Origin: Candidatus Epulonipiscioides gigas
Lineage (GTDB): Bacteria; Bacillota; Clostridia; Lachnospirales; Cellulosilyticaceae
Assembly: GCA_001983555.1 (NCBI GenBank)
Contig: LJHE01000048.1
Span: 1 to 33,437, forward strand
DNA: 33,437 bases
Direction of reading: 5' to 3'
Notes under the pieces: model-generated
What the model was told of the DNA's origin: nothing
Seen by the model: the letters and a program-made list of their open reading frames with translations, nothing else
The model's database searches: none
Shown here: one piece after another, positions 15,236-24,600 of the stretch
How the letters are laid out: every line of letters starts with the position of its first letter
How positions within the stretch are numbered: position 1 is the stretch's first letter
Translations under genes and position numbers: made by a program

Positions 15236-16217
15236 ATGGTAAAACAAATTCATTTGGATCTATTACTTCACCATCTTTTGTCATTTGCAAATAAATATTA
15301 CTTTCTTCTGAAATAAAAGGACCTTTAGGACTTCCAATTGTACCTAATTCATCTCCTAATTTAACTGTTTTACCAATTAAAGATTGATTGGGCTTACCAC
15401 CTTGAAAACCATATATACTTTGATATCCATTTCCATGGTCAATAACCATAATTTTACCTATAGCTCCAACATTTAATGTTGTAGGCCATTCTGTGTTATC
15501 TTCTAAAATTTCAATAACAACACCATCAGCCACTGCTTTAACTTCTGTTCCTATTTCAGCACTAATACAAATTCCATTTGTTCTCATAGTATGCCCTTGC
15601 CCTTTGCTAAACCAAGCACTAGTATATTCATCTGTATAAGGCACAATTACTTCACCAGTCACTGGTAAACTAAACATATCACCCTTAGTGAAATTAAGCA
15701 TTTCATTTTCTTCCTCTGCAATTTCTTCATCTGTAATTCTAACATTTTCTGAAGATACTGGAATTACTATACTTTCTTGTTTTGTAGGGGAAGAAACAGA
15801 TTGGACTACTTTTTCTTGTGATTTTGTAGATTCTGATATTTCTTCTGGTTCTTTTGGGGGCGCAGAAATAGGCTTTGATGTTTTTGTTTCATTTGTTTGA
15901 GTTTCTTCTTTTACACTTACTGAGCTAGCCTCTTGAACAGGTTCTTCTTGTTCTTCTTGTTCTGCTTTTTCTACATTTGATGCAATATTTTGATTTTTAC
16001 TATTATTATCATTTACTATAATATTAGGATCAATTTCAGCTGTATTATTTTTATCAATAATATCTTCAGCATTCGCAGTTGCTCCAAGTTCATTTTGGGT
16101 CTCATTTTGACTTTCTGGATTAGGAATAATAAAGATTGCTGCAACAGCTCCTATACTAACCACTGTGACTGCCATGTAAAACCCATAGTTTTTAAAGAAT
16201 TTTTTAATTTTTTCCAT
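15234..16217 (-). CDS. spoIIQ: SpoIIQ-like LytM-domain protein with degenerate active site
   Basis: The 327-residue protein has a short basic N-terminus, one transmembrane helix (about 14-33), a long low-complexity Glu/Ser/Thr/Lys linker (about 35-185) and a C-terminal M23/LytM fold. In sporulation, SpoIIQ sits in the forespore membrane and links across the intermembrane space to SpoIIIAH during engulfment. The gene follows spoIID, the usual clostridial order. All expected zinc positions are lost: HxGxDI reads TNGICI (213-218), YxH reads YGF, and HLHFE reads NIYLQ (307-311). It should therefore be a structural, not hydrolytic, protein. The start is the ATG eight bases after GGAGGTG; an upstream in-frame ATG at 16238 overlaps that site. 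Confidence 0.8.
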   Translation of the reverse strand: MEKIKKFFKNYGFYMAVTVVSIGAVAAIFIIPNPESQNETQNELGATANAEDIIDKNNTAEIDPNIIVNDNNSKNQNIASNVEKAEQEEQEEPVQEASSVSVKEETQTNETKTSKPISAPPKEPEEISESTKSQEKVVQSVSSPTKQESIVIPVSSENVRITDEEIAEEENEMLNFTKGDMFSLPVTGEVIVPYTDEYTSAWFSKGQGHTMRTNGICISAEIGTEVKAVADGVVIEILEDNTEWPTTLNVGAIGKIMVIDHGNGYQSIYGFQGGKPNQSLIGKTVKLGDELGTIGSPKGPFISEESNIYLQMTKDGEVIDPNEFVLP

Positions 16218-16239
16218 TCTTTTACACCTCCGTCTCATA

Positions 16240-16269
16240 GATTATAGACAAAGGTAAACACTTTTATAC
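16240..16269 (-). promoter_or_regulatory. Candidate sigma-F/sigma-G promoter of spoIIQ
   Basis: On the minus strand GTATA (16269-16265), 15 bases, then GTCTATAATC (16249-16240). This resembles the sigma-F pattern GYWTA-N15/16-GGNRANAMTW at most positions, and spoIIQ is a known sigma-F target in Bacillus subtilis. The same bases contain a TATAAT, so a sigma-A reading is not excluded. Confidence 0.45.
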
Positions 16270-16272
16270 AAT

Positions 16273-17172
16273 TTATTCATTATTTTTTTTAATTTTTATT
16301 TCAGAATAGTAATAATTTAGAATATCTTTATATGTACTCCCCTTTTTTGCAAATTCTTTTGCTCCATTTTGACTTAATCCTACGCCACTTCCTTCTCCTT
16401 TTTGAAGAAAGTTTATTTTATCTCCATTAAAAGAAATTTCAACATTAGAACTAACCAATCCAAAAATTTTCAGAAAATCTTTTTCATTTAAACTTATACT
16501 ACCAAATTGTATTTTTTTTATGTATCCACTTTTATCTAGTTCTACTATTTGAACCTGTTGTTCAAAATATTGTGCACTTATTATTATCTCTGGAAAACTT
16601 GATTTTAGTAAATCAATGGCTTGTTCTATTGTATATTGTGTTTGTTTTGTTTTGACATCTGATGGACTATCAACTGCTTTTAAATAACCTATTTCCCTTT
16701 CATAATAGTCTTTTGCATCTCGTGTTTTCCCTCCACTTTCAATATGGTAGACAGGCTCTATTAATGCATCTTCGTAGTAGATAACCTCGTCTTGTGTACT
16801 TTGTACAGCTGCTTCATATATTTTATAAGCTGTTTCATAATCATCTCCAAATCTTTCTTTCATTTGGTGTTGGTTAAGTGGTATGAGCTCTAATAAATTA
16901 GTTTGTCCTAATTGTCTTCTTAATAAATAAGTTCTAATCATTACCGCATTAGTTTTGACATATTCTAATGACTCTTTATAGTCAACTTCTTTTGCTAATA
17001 TTCCTATAATTTGCTCTTTTAATAATTCATCATATTCAATTGGCTCTTGTTCTAATGTATTTATTCTTAGTAATATATCTTTATTAGAATGTCCTCCAAA
17101 ATATGTTATAAACACAGGTGGGAAGATTAAACAACAAAATAATATTAAAAAATATGGTGTAATTTGTTTCAA
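16273..17172 (-). CDS. spoIID: Stage II sporulation protein D (SpoIID)
   Basis: The 299-residue protein is the membrane-anchored lytic transglycosylase of engulfment, cutting septal peptidoglycan from the mother-cell side. One N-terminal transmembrane helix (about 7-26) is followed by the SpoIID domain. E70 in ESLEYVKTNAVMIRTY aligns with the catalytic Glu of the EALKAQAVAARTY motif. YHIESGGKTRDAKD and YLKAVDSP match the conserved central block, and GSGVGLSQNGAKEFAKKG (261-278) the C-terminal GHGVGMSQ block, with Ser in place of the usual His at 262. Translation begins at TTG after AAGGAGGAG. It lies downstream of the Fn3 gene's terminator, and no sigma-E promoter was recognised in the short gap. 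Confidence 0.85.
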   Translation of the reverse strand: MKQITPYFLILFCCLIFPPVFITYFGGHSNKDILLRINTLEQEPIEYDELLKEQIIGILAKEVDYKESLEYVKTNAVMIRTYLLRRQLGQTNLLELIPLNQHQMKERFGDDYETAYKIYEAAVQSTQDEVIYYEDALIEPVYHIESGGKTRDAKDYYEREIGYLKAVDSPSDVKTKQTQYTIEQAIDLLKSSFPEIIISAQYFEQQVQIVELDKSGYIKKIQFGSISLNEKDFLKIFGLVSSNVEISFNGDKINFLQKGEGSGVGLSQNGAKEFAKKGSTYKDILNYYYSEIKIKKNNE

Positions 17173-17216
17173 GAAATTCTCTCCTCCTTAGGTAGGTTAT
17201 TATTTTCCTTAATCAT

Positions 17217-17243
17217 AAAAAAAGAGCGACTAAGCGCTCTTTT
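17217..17243 (-). terminator. Terminator after the 1420-residue Fn3 gene
   Basis: AAAAGAGCG (17220-17228) pairs with CGCTCTTTT (17235-17243) around six bases. On the minus strand the stem runs into seven T residues. It separates the Fn3 gene from spoIID. Confidence 0.85.
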
Positions 17244-17277
17244 GTCGTACAATAATTATATGATTAATTAGACAAAC

Positions 17278-20200
17278 TTATAACCCAAGATTTAATAAAA
17301 TGTCGCATATATAATCATATGTTGCATTTCCTTTTGCTTTAAGTTCACCATCAAATTCATTTTCAGTTATAATCCCTAATGAATATGCTTTAGCTAAACC
17401 TTCTTGATATTCAGGACTAGTATCTGAAAATTCTACTTGCATTGCACTAATAGGATAGCCATTTTTAAGCTCATATAACTTAACTAAACTACTAATTGCT
17501 TGCTCATTTGTAAGAGTTGAATTTGGCACGCCAGTAAATAAGCCTGAATTTTGCATTAGACTTTGCTCTGAAGTACTAACTGGTTTATCTAAATCTATAA
17601 CTTGATTATTATATACCATACCAAGTATCAAATTTGTAAATTGTTCAGCTTTTACTGGTGTATTGCCATAATACATTGTCCCCAGCTGAGTTATGCCAAA
17701 TCTATCAGCAATATTTTTAATGGAGTCTGTCATATCTCTATCAAGCCCTAGATTTTGAGTAGAATATAATGCATTGATACCAACAACATTTGTACCATAT
17801 ACAATATATGACCCATCTTCTGTGTCAAGACGCTCAGAAGATAATATTTCCCATTTTGACTGACTAGTATTATATACTTGTGGAATTAAATTGTCTTGTT
17901 CGTTCTCATTTATTTTGAATTTGACTTCCATGTCATTGCTGAGCACATTTATTGGTTGAGGAACTCTTGTTCCAGTTATTACATAAATTCCAGTTTGCTC
18001 TGCTGATTGAAACTTATATGGATAATCTTGTTTTGCCAACCCTAAGTCATAATTAGTTACATCTGTAAAAGTAAAAACAGCTTTATCAGTTGATCTTAAA
18101 TTATTAGTATTAATTACTGAAGAGTTAATAGAATATATAGCATCACTAGTAATTACTTCTAGCTCCATTGCTCTATTATCAAGAGCTTGAACTAATGATA
18201 TTGGCATTGTTAACTTTCTTATACGAGGATCAATTCTATCATCATATAGGCTTAAATCAATTTCAAATTTAGCCAAATTTTTATCTAATATTTGTGTAAT
18301 TAAACCTTCTGGATTTACTATTTCATAATCCCATATTCCTTCTTCAAATTCTTCTTCAAAATCTACTTCAAAATCAGTAACATTATCTGGCTCACCAGTG
18401 TATTCACCCTTAGATGAAAGGGTTTTAATTCTTACCCATTTAGTAAAATCAGATTCTTTTGTAAGTTCTCTTTCTGTTTCATCATCTACAATAGTTAATC
18501 CAGTTTTAACTTTTACATAATAATCTGTGTTTGTTTTTAGATTATTAAATCTTACTAAATTTTTAGCAAGTATTTCAAAAGGAGCTTCTGGGTCGCCACC
18601 TCCATCTACATCTTCTTCTGTAACAGTAACGACTGTTGATTCAATGAATTCTATATTATCTGCAAATTCAACAACATAATAATAAGTTTTGCTTAAATTG
18701 CCCTCTGTTTCTGACTCTGGAATATCATTTTCATCTAGCTCCCATTGAACTGTAATATACTTATCTGTGATAGGTTCATCCTCATAACCAACTTCAATTA
18801 AATTAAGTTTTGAAGCAGGACCTAAACTTGTTGGTGGATCTGGTGGCTGAATTTCTTCTGTTTTTGCAAATACTGGACTACTCCAAGCAGACATAAGTTC
18901 GCCTTCTTTTTGCTTTGCACGTACCCATATATAATATTCTGTGTCAGGAAAAAGACCTAATAGCTCAATATATGCATTTTCTCCATCACCCACATAAAAA
19001 TCACTTTCTGGATTAGAAGATAGCTCAAATTTATAAAAACTTGCCTTATCTGGGTCATCTAATCTGCTATATACAATTTCATAATCAAATTTATGATTAT
19101 ACTTAAAAAATACCTCTATACTTGTATCTGATACTTCTTGTAAGTTTAAATTTGGTACAATTGGTATTTCTTCTTTACCCTCAAAGTCTGATAATGTGTT
19201 GTAGATTATGAAACTAGGATAAGTTTGCATAAGTTTTGTACCATCATCTAAAACTCTAAATGCTCTAATAAATGTGATATATGCAGTGTTAGCCTCAAGT
19301 CCTTCTATTTTATGTTCTTTCCAAATTAAATCGTCTTCAATTGGATCTTGATAGTTAGTAATATTCACATTTTCCCAACCAGCATTCCAGTTTGGATCAT
19401 CATTACTTTGTGACATTTTTAAAATCCACTCTTCAAGAGTTAACCCACCTTGAAGTTCTTTAACATCTTCATATTTTTGAGTTTTGATTTCATAGTCTAT
19501 ATTATTACCAAGTATTACATGCCTATCTAAAAAGTTTCTTTCGTAGAAATTTATACCTACGGAGTCTTTTACTAATTCTAAATGTTTCTCACTAATAAGA
19601 TCTACTACAAATGTGTCTTCATCAAGTGGTGCTCTAAAGTATATTTTAGGATCATCCTCACCAATAAATACCTTTGAATTCCATTGCTTAGAAAGAGCTA
19701 TATTATCAGGATATTTTTCATAAAACGTATCTGCATTAGCAGTATCTTTATACATAATCTCCTGCCACTGTTCAAGCCAAATTATATCTACTTCATTTTT
19801 TGTTAAACTTTCTTCTTTGATTTTAATTGGTGGCTTTCCAAGAATAGGTGGAGAAAATATATCTCCGTTTTTATCAATGGTTATTGCCACTATAGTAGGC
19901 TCTGATACAGAATATTGTACACCATTTCGTTTTTTTGCAACCATTTGAATAAAGTATGTCTTATTTGTAACAAAAGGCATAAGTTTCTCTGTTACATCGT
20001 AATATTGACTTATAGTTGTTTTAAAACCTACAATATCTCCATATAAACTTTTTACTAAAGTATCATCATCTTCAGCATTTATATCTATATTTCTATATAT
20101 GGGTGCAAGACCATTGTCAACCAATGAGCTATCTAAGGATTCTTTTCTTTCTGTAACCCATATATCATATACTATATCAAAATCAGTTGATTTTATACCA

Positions 20201-21540
20201 TCAGCATTTGTTTTTGTATATGAATCCCACACAAGTTGAATGATTACAGGCATATTTTCAATTACAGTAAAAGTTTGCTCTTTAAAATATTCTACATGGT
20301 AAGGTGTATCATCATTTTTAACAAGATAATCCTTAGCATTGTTTGCGGTGAGATCCACCTTATCACTAAATGGTTGCGGAATCTGTGGTGCCGCTGGTGC
20401 TGCTGGCATATCATACGGAATGTATTCAACTTTACCTGTTGCTGGAAGAGGACTTAATACATCTCCTTCTTTTGTAAATTCAAATTCAATCCAATATACT
20501 GTGGTAGAAGTTGGTTCATATAATTCATAATAACCAATTGTTCCATTAGTACCTTCAAATGTAAATATTTCTTGTGGATTTTGGCCTGCCACTTGTGCAT
20601 ATATACTTGTTTTAGTAAGTGCATAGGAATTTTCTAAGATATTTGGAGATATGCTCCACTCTAATCTAATTTTTCCATTACCTATATTAAAAACTTTTAA
20701 TGGAATACTTGTAATAGCACTTACTATTTTAGGATCTTTTCCTATTGTTGTTATTTGTTTATTTGGATCCCACTCGTCAAAGTCAGGCATTACATAAACT
20801 GAATACATTTGTCCTTGAGCGATACCCTCTGATAAAACATAACGTACATATTCACGTCCATTATTAGCATCTGTAAATCTATTATCTGGGCCTAAGTCAG
20901 ATTCTTTTATTATAATATCACTATTTTCAGGGAAATCTGCTACTTCATCTGCCGCTCCTTGAGTATATCCTATTTTATAATTTATTCCTGGAATATATTC
21001 AAATTCAACTTGAAGTCCTTCATCAGTTCCAAGTAGCTGTGTGTCAAAGTCAGTGACTATTTGTGTGACAGCTGGCTCTGATTCGATTATAGTATCATAT
21101 TTTATATCTGGATTAGTAGGATCTTCTCTTGTATGCAAATGTCTTGCAACTAAGTTTAATTTATAAAATACACCACTTTGTAAAAGTAAACTTATATCTT
21201 GCTGAGATGCCTCTTTACTAATTAGCAATTCTTGATCCTCAATAGGTCCTGCTATATCTTCTGTTGTTATAAAATAATTAGTAACACTATGTGAGCCATC
21301 TGGTAAAGTAGGTGGATCATTACCATCTCCTTGCTCACCATCATCATTTGGAGCAACTTCTGGTTCTGTCCAGCCTATTAGTACATCGGGTATAACAGTT
21401 GATGGGCCGCTTTCTTTGTTAGTTACATTTGCCCACAAGTCTATTGGTGGGTTTTGGATATTCGCAAATATATTTATTGGAATTAGCGATATTATCATAA
21501 CAAATGTTAACATTAGGGCGGTAATTCTTTTCGTTTTCAC
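17278..21540 (-). CDS. Giant secreted Fn3-repeat protein with SLH-like C-terminus
   Basis: The 1420-residue protein starts with a clear signal peptide (basic MKTKR, hydrophobic core, cleavage near IFA-N at 27-28). The body is acidic and built from fibronectin type III-like beta sandwiches. The clearest is at about 850-1100, with alternating strand motifs such as SDTSIEVFFKYN, LFPDTEYYIWVRAKQ and SSPVFAKTEEIQPPDPPTSL, and NLKTNTDYYVKVKTG in the next repeat. From about 1265 on, three SLH-like segments follow (DSIKNIADRFG, then FSDTSPEYQEGLAKAYSLGI at the end), so the protein probably attaches to the cell wall. The start is GTG after GGGGGAG. It is a paralogue-like partner of the next gene. Function unknown; an envelope, S-layer or spore-surface role is inferred. 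Confidence 0.8.
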   Translation of the reverse strand: MKTKRITALMLTFVMIISLIPINIFANIQNPPIDLWANVTNKESGPSTVIPDVLIGWTEPEVAPNDDGEQGDGNDPPTLPDGSHSVTNYFITTEDIAGPIEDQELLISKEASQQDISLLLQSGVFYKLNLVARHLHTREDPTNPDIKYDTIIESEPAVTQIVTDFDTQLLGTDEGLQVEFEYIPGINYKIGYTQGAADEVADFPENSDIIIKESDLGPDNRFTDANNGREYVRYVLSEGIAQGQMYSVYVMPDFDEWDPNKQITTIGKDPKIVSAITSIPLKVFNIGNGKIRLEWSISPNILENSYALTKTSIYAQVAGQNPQEIFTFEGTNGTIGYYELYEPTSTTVYWIEFEFTKEGDVLSPLPATGKVEYIPYDMPAAPAAPQIPQPFSDKVDLTANNAKDYLVKNDDTPYHVEYFKEQTFTVIENMPVIIQLVWDSYTKTNADGIKSTDFDIVYDIWVTERKESLDSSLVDNGLAPIYRNIDINAEDDDTLVKSLYGDIVGFKTTISQYYDVTEKLMPFVTNKTYFIQMVAKKRNGVQYSVSEPTIVAITIDKNGDIFSPPILGKPPIKIKEESLTKNEVDIIWLEQWQEIMYKDTANADTFYEKYPDNIALSKQWNSKVFIGEDDPKIYFRAPLDEDTFVVDLISEKHLELVKDSVGINFYERNFLDRHVILGNNIDYEIKTQKYEDVKELQGGLTLEEWILKMSQSNDDPNWNAGWENVNITNYQDPIEDDLIWKEHKIEGLEANTAYITFIRAFRVLDDGTKLMQTYPSFIIYNTLSDFEGKEEIPIVPNLNLQEVSDTSIEVFFKYNHKFDYEIVYSRLDDPDKASFYKFELSSNPESDFYVGDGENAYIELLGLFPDTEYYIWVRAKQKEGELMSAWSSPVFAKTEEIQPPDPPTSLGPASKLNLIEVGYEDEPITDKYITVQWELDENDIPESETEGNLSKTYYYVVEFADNIEFIESTVVTVTEEDVDGGGDPEAPFEILAKNLVRFNNLKTNTDYYVKVKTGLTIVDDETERELTKESDFTKWVRIKTLSSKGEYTGEPDNVTDFEVDFEEEFEEGIWDYEIVNPEGLITQILDKNLAKFEIDLSLYDDRIDPRIRKLTMPISLVQALDNRAMELEVITSDAIYSINSSVINTNNLRSTDKAVFTFTDVTNYDLGLAKQDYPYKFQSAEQTGIYVITGTRVPQPINVLSNDMEVKFKINENEQDNLIPQVYNTSQSKWEILSSERLDTEDGSYIVYGTNVVGINALYSTQNLGLDRDMTDSIKNIADRFGITQLGTMYYGNTPVKAEQFTNLILGMVYNNQVIDLDKPVSTSEQSLMQNSGLFTGVPNSTLTNEQAISSLVKLYELKNGYPISAMQVEFSDTSPEYQEGLAKAYSLGIITENEFDGELKAKGNATYDYICDILLNLGL

Positions 21541-21570
21541 TTTATCTCCCCCTTTTTGATTTAAACTTTA

Positions 21571-21609
21571 AACTAGGAACTTTGAACTATTAATTCTTAG
21601 CTCCTAGTT
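21571..21609 (-). other. Intergenic hairpin between the two Fn3 genes
   Basis: AACTAGGAACT (21571-21581) and AGCTCCTAGTT (21599-21609) pair over 11 positions with one mismatch. The T-run is short, so it may be a weak terminator or a processing signal that sets relative expression of the two genes. Confidence 0.5.
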
Positions 21610-21612
21610 AAT

Positions 21613-24600
21613 TTATTTTGTTACAATTTTTGCAAGTATCTTAGATAATTCATCAGGATTTAAAGGCATCGATGGATATACTTGACCATTTACTGTTTCT
21701 ATAAACCCAAGTTCTACCGCTGCATAAATATATTCTCGATAAGTTGGATTAAACGCGCCAATATTTTTAATTGATTGTCTATTTGTTATAAAAATATTTG
21801 ATACATCTGTAAAATGTATTTTTTCATATAACTGCATAAGCATATAGATTGCATCATCTTGTCTAACAGAACCTGTCATATTAACCCCAGTTACACCTTT
21901 AAACCCTTGTTGAGATAAAAATGTGGTTAGATTAGTACCTTGTTGAGCTCCAAGTATAGTTGCGATTGCAGTATATAGTTGCTCTTTTGAGCTTGTTCCA
22001 TTTGGTCCAAGTTTAGTTGTAAATATTGTATCAAGATTATATCTGTTTAATGCCTCTTGATCTTGTGATTGTGTCTGTATTTCTATACCTATTTTTTCTT
22101 CTGTGCCGCTAAATACATAAGAACCTGGTTTTTTAAATTCTACAGCCCAATTATCGAGCATTCTAAAAGCAAAATCTTCTTTCCATCCCCTATCATAATA
22201 GTATACAGTAGCATCTGCACTTTCAACATCGGCTTTAAGCAAAATAGAGGTTTCAAGCTCTGTGATTTCTTTAGTTCTTATAATAGAATCTTGTACTTCT
22301 TCATAAGCTTTATCTTGATAACGTGTCTTTATATTATCAACTTCTAATTCAACAATCTCAAGAAGTTCATCATCTTCTACTGTATCATCTTTAAGTAATT
22401 CTTCTAGTTCTTCTTCAACATCTATACGCCCATCTTCAATCAGGTCAACAATTTCGCCTAAAATATCTGCCTCTATATAAATATCTTCTTTATCAAGATG
22501 TACTACATCTAATTCAATATTAAACTCATCCGTAAGAGCTTCTTCACCATTTACTTTATCTAATTCTCTAGTGTATAATGCAATTTTTATATAAAAATCT
22601 TCTATTTTATTAGATTTTATATCTCTTGTTGCATCTTTAATTTCATCAAGATGTTGATATATTGTATCTGGTCTAATAGTTGCAACAAAGTTGTCAAGTT
22701 CTGCGGTTAAAGTTGCTTCATGACCATCTTCAAAAGCACTAGCAGGGAAATAATATTCAACTGTTGTAAAATCATCTTTTGTATTAAGTTCAAATATATT
22801 ACTTGATAAAGAGTCTCTTAAATAACTTTCTTTATACTTATAAATTCCAGTATCTTCAGTTTCTAACATTGACCAATACTGTTGTCCTTTAAGCTCCATG
22901 ACTAATCTATCATATTTTGCAAGAAATTCTTCTAATCTACTTTCATCTTCTTGGTCTTCTTCATCAACTTCTGTTTGATATGAAGCAGTATCAGTATACA
23001 ATGAACGTGGTTGTTCTTCATCTTCTGAAACTTCTGTTCTATAGTCTACAATTCTAACCTTAATATCATATCTAGTGCTAGATTCAAAACCAGAAATTTT
23101 ATATACATAATATTGATATCCCTCTGGTGGCGTTGGAGCATCTTCATTTGGGGTTATTCTCTCAGCAGAATATTTTCCGTTATTTGCAAAAGAAAAATTA
23201 TTGTCCTCAGCACCTTTAATAGCTATCTCAAAATCATAATCATTTGGAATTGCTGCATCTGTCGGAATAGGTGCCATAAAACTTACAACAACTTCATCTG
23301 TTGGAAGATACTCATAATTTTTAACTTTCTCCACTTTTAATTGTGTTGGTGGATCAATTGGAGCAGTTGTTACAGGTTGATTAATCCAATCAGAACTAAC
23401 TGTCATTCCCTCAATTATAACAACTGTTCTTAAATAGTAATAATAAATTTTATTAGGAGTTAAAGTATCATCTTCTAAACTTAAAACAGAACTATGTTGT
23501 CTAGGGTCTAGTAATCTTGTAACAATATCTCTTCCATTATATATAACAGAATATATAAAATTTTCTTCTGTCAAATGCCCTCCAGTTACAAATCCAAGAA
23601 GAGTAGGGTCTTCTTTCAATACTTCTTCAATAGATAAGCTTGAATCTAAAATCTCTTTTGGGAGCTCTGCATTTTCAGTTCTTATTAATTCATAATATAA
23701 TTCTTGTTCTTTGCTCACCTCATAATTGGGTTCATCCCAAGCAAGTTTTACTGAAGTATTACTATCTTGCTCTTCAATCCATAAGTCAGCAGGAGTTGGA
23801 GGTTTTTGTTCTTCTGGAGTTGGACCTGTTGGATCTAAGTGAGTTGTAAATGTATGCACTTTTGAAAGACTAGAAAGTTTAGGAGGCATGTCATTATCTC
23901 CACTTTCAACTTTTACTCTAAGACGCACATAATAAGTTTGATTTTGATCAAGTCCTTTAAGTTCCATTAATGGCCATAGAGCAGTCGGCGCAAAATTTCT
24001 ATTATCTTCAAACTCAATTTTAACTATTTCTCCATCTCGCAAATCCTTGATATAGTCATCCATGTCAATTTCCCAATTTATATCAGTTACTTTACGAATA
24101 TTATTTGTATCAATAGTTTGTGCCTTGTCAAATTCTTCTAATTCTGGTTCATCCACTTGATGCAAAAACATTTCATAAGTTCTATAGTATTTATAATTAT
24201 TTGAATTAGTATCTTCAGCTGGATTATCTTCCATTGTGTATTTATAGACCCACTCAATTGGATCAAGCATAAAATCTACATATTTTTCCAAGTTAACCAC
24301 ATTAAATGATACATCTTGATTAGCTTTTGCTTCTCCGTTTGGGTCATCATATATTTGTGGTTCATCATTAATGATTGTAACAATAGGTAAAATTTCATTT
24401 TTATTAGTAAACGTAATGGCAACAGGATTAGACTCATTACTAAATGTCAAGGTACTACTTTCATATTCATCATTAGAAGGGTCTCTATCATATATTGCTC
24501 TTAATGTATAGTAATAAGTATTGCCTTCTTGCCATTCTGGAAATCTTAGGTTATCCATTTCTACAATATCTTCTTGTAAAGGATAATCTTCTGATTTTAA

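Noticed and set aside
17173-17277. Sigma-E promoter for spoIID
   Set aside because: TCATATAA occurs on the minus strand but no CATACAAT-like -10 follows at the right distance, and a terminator lies between it and the gene.
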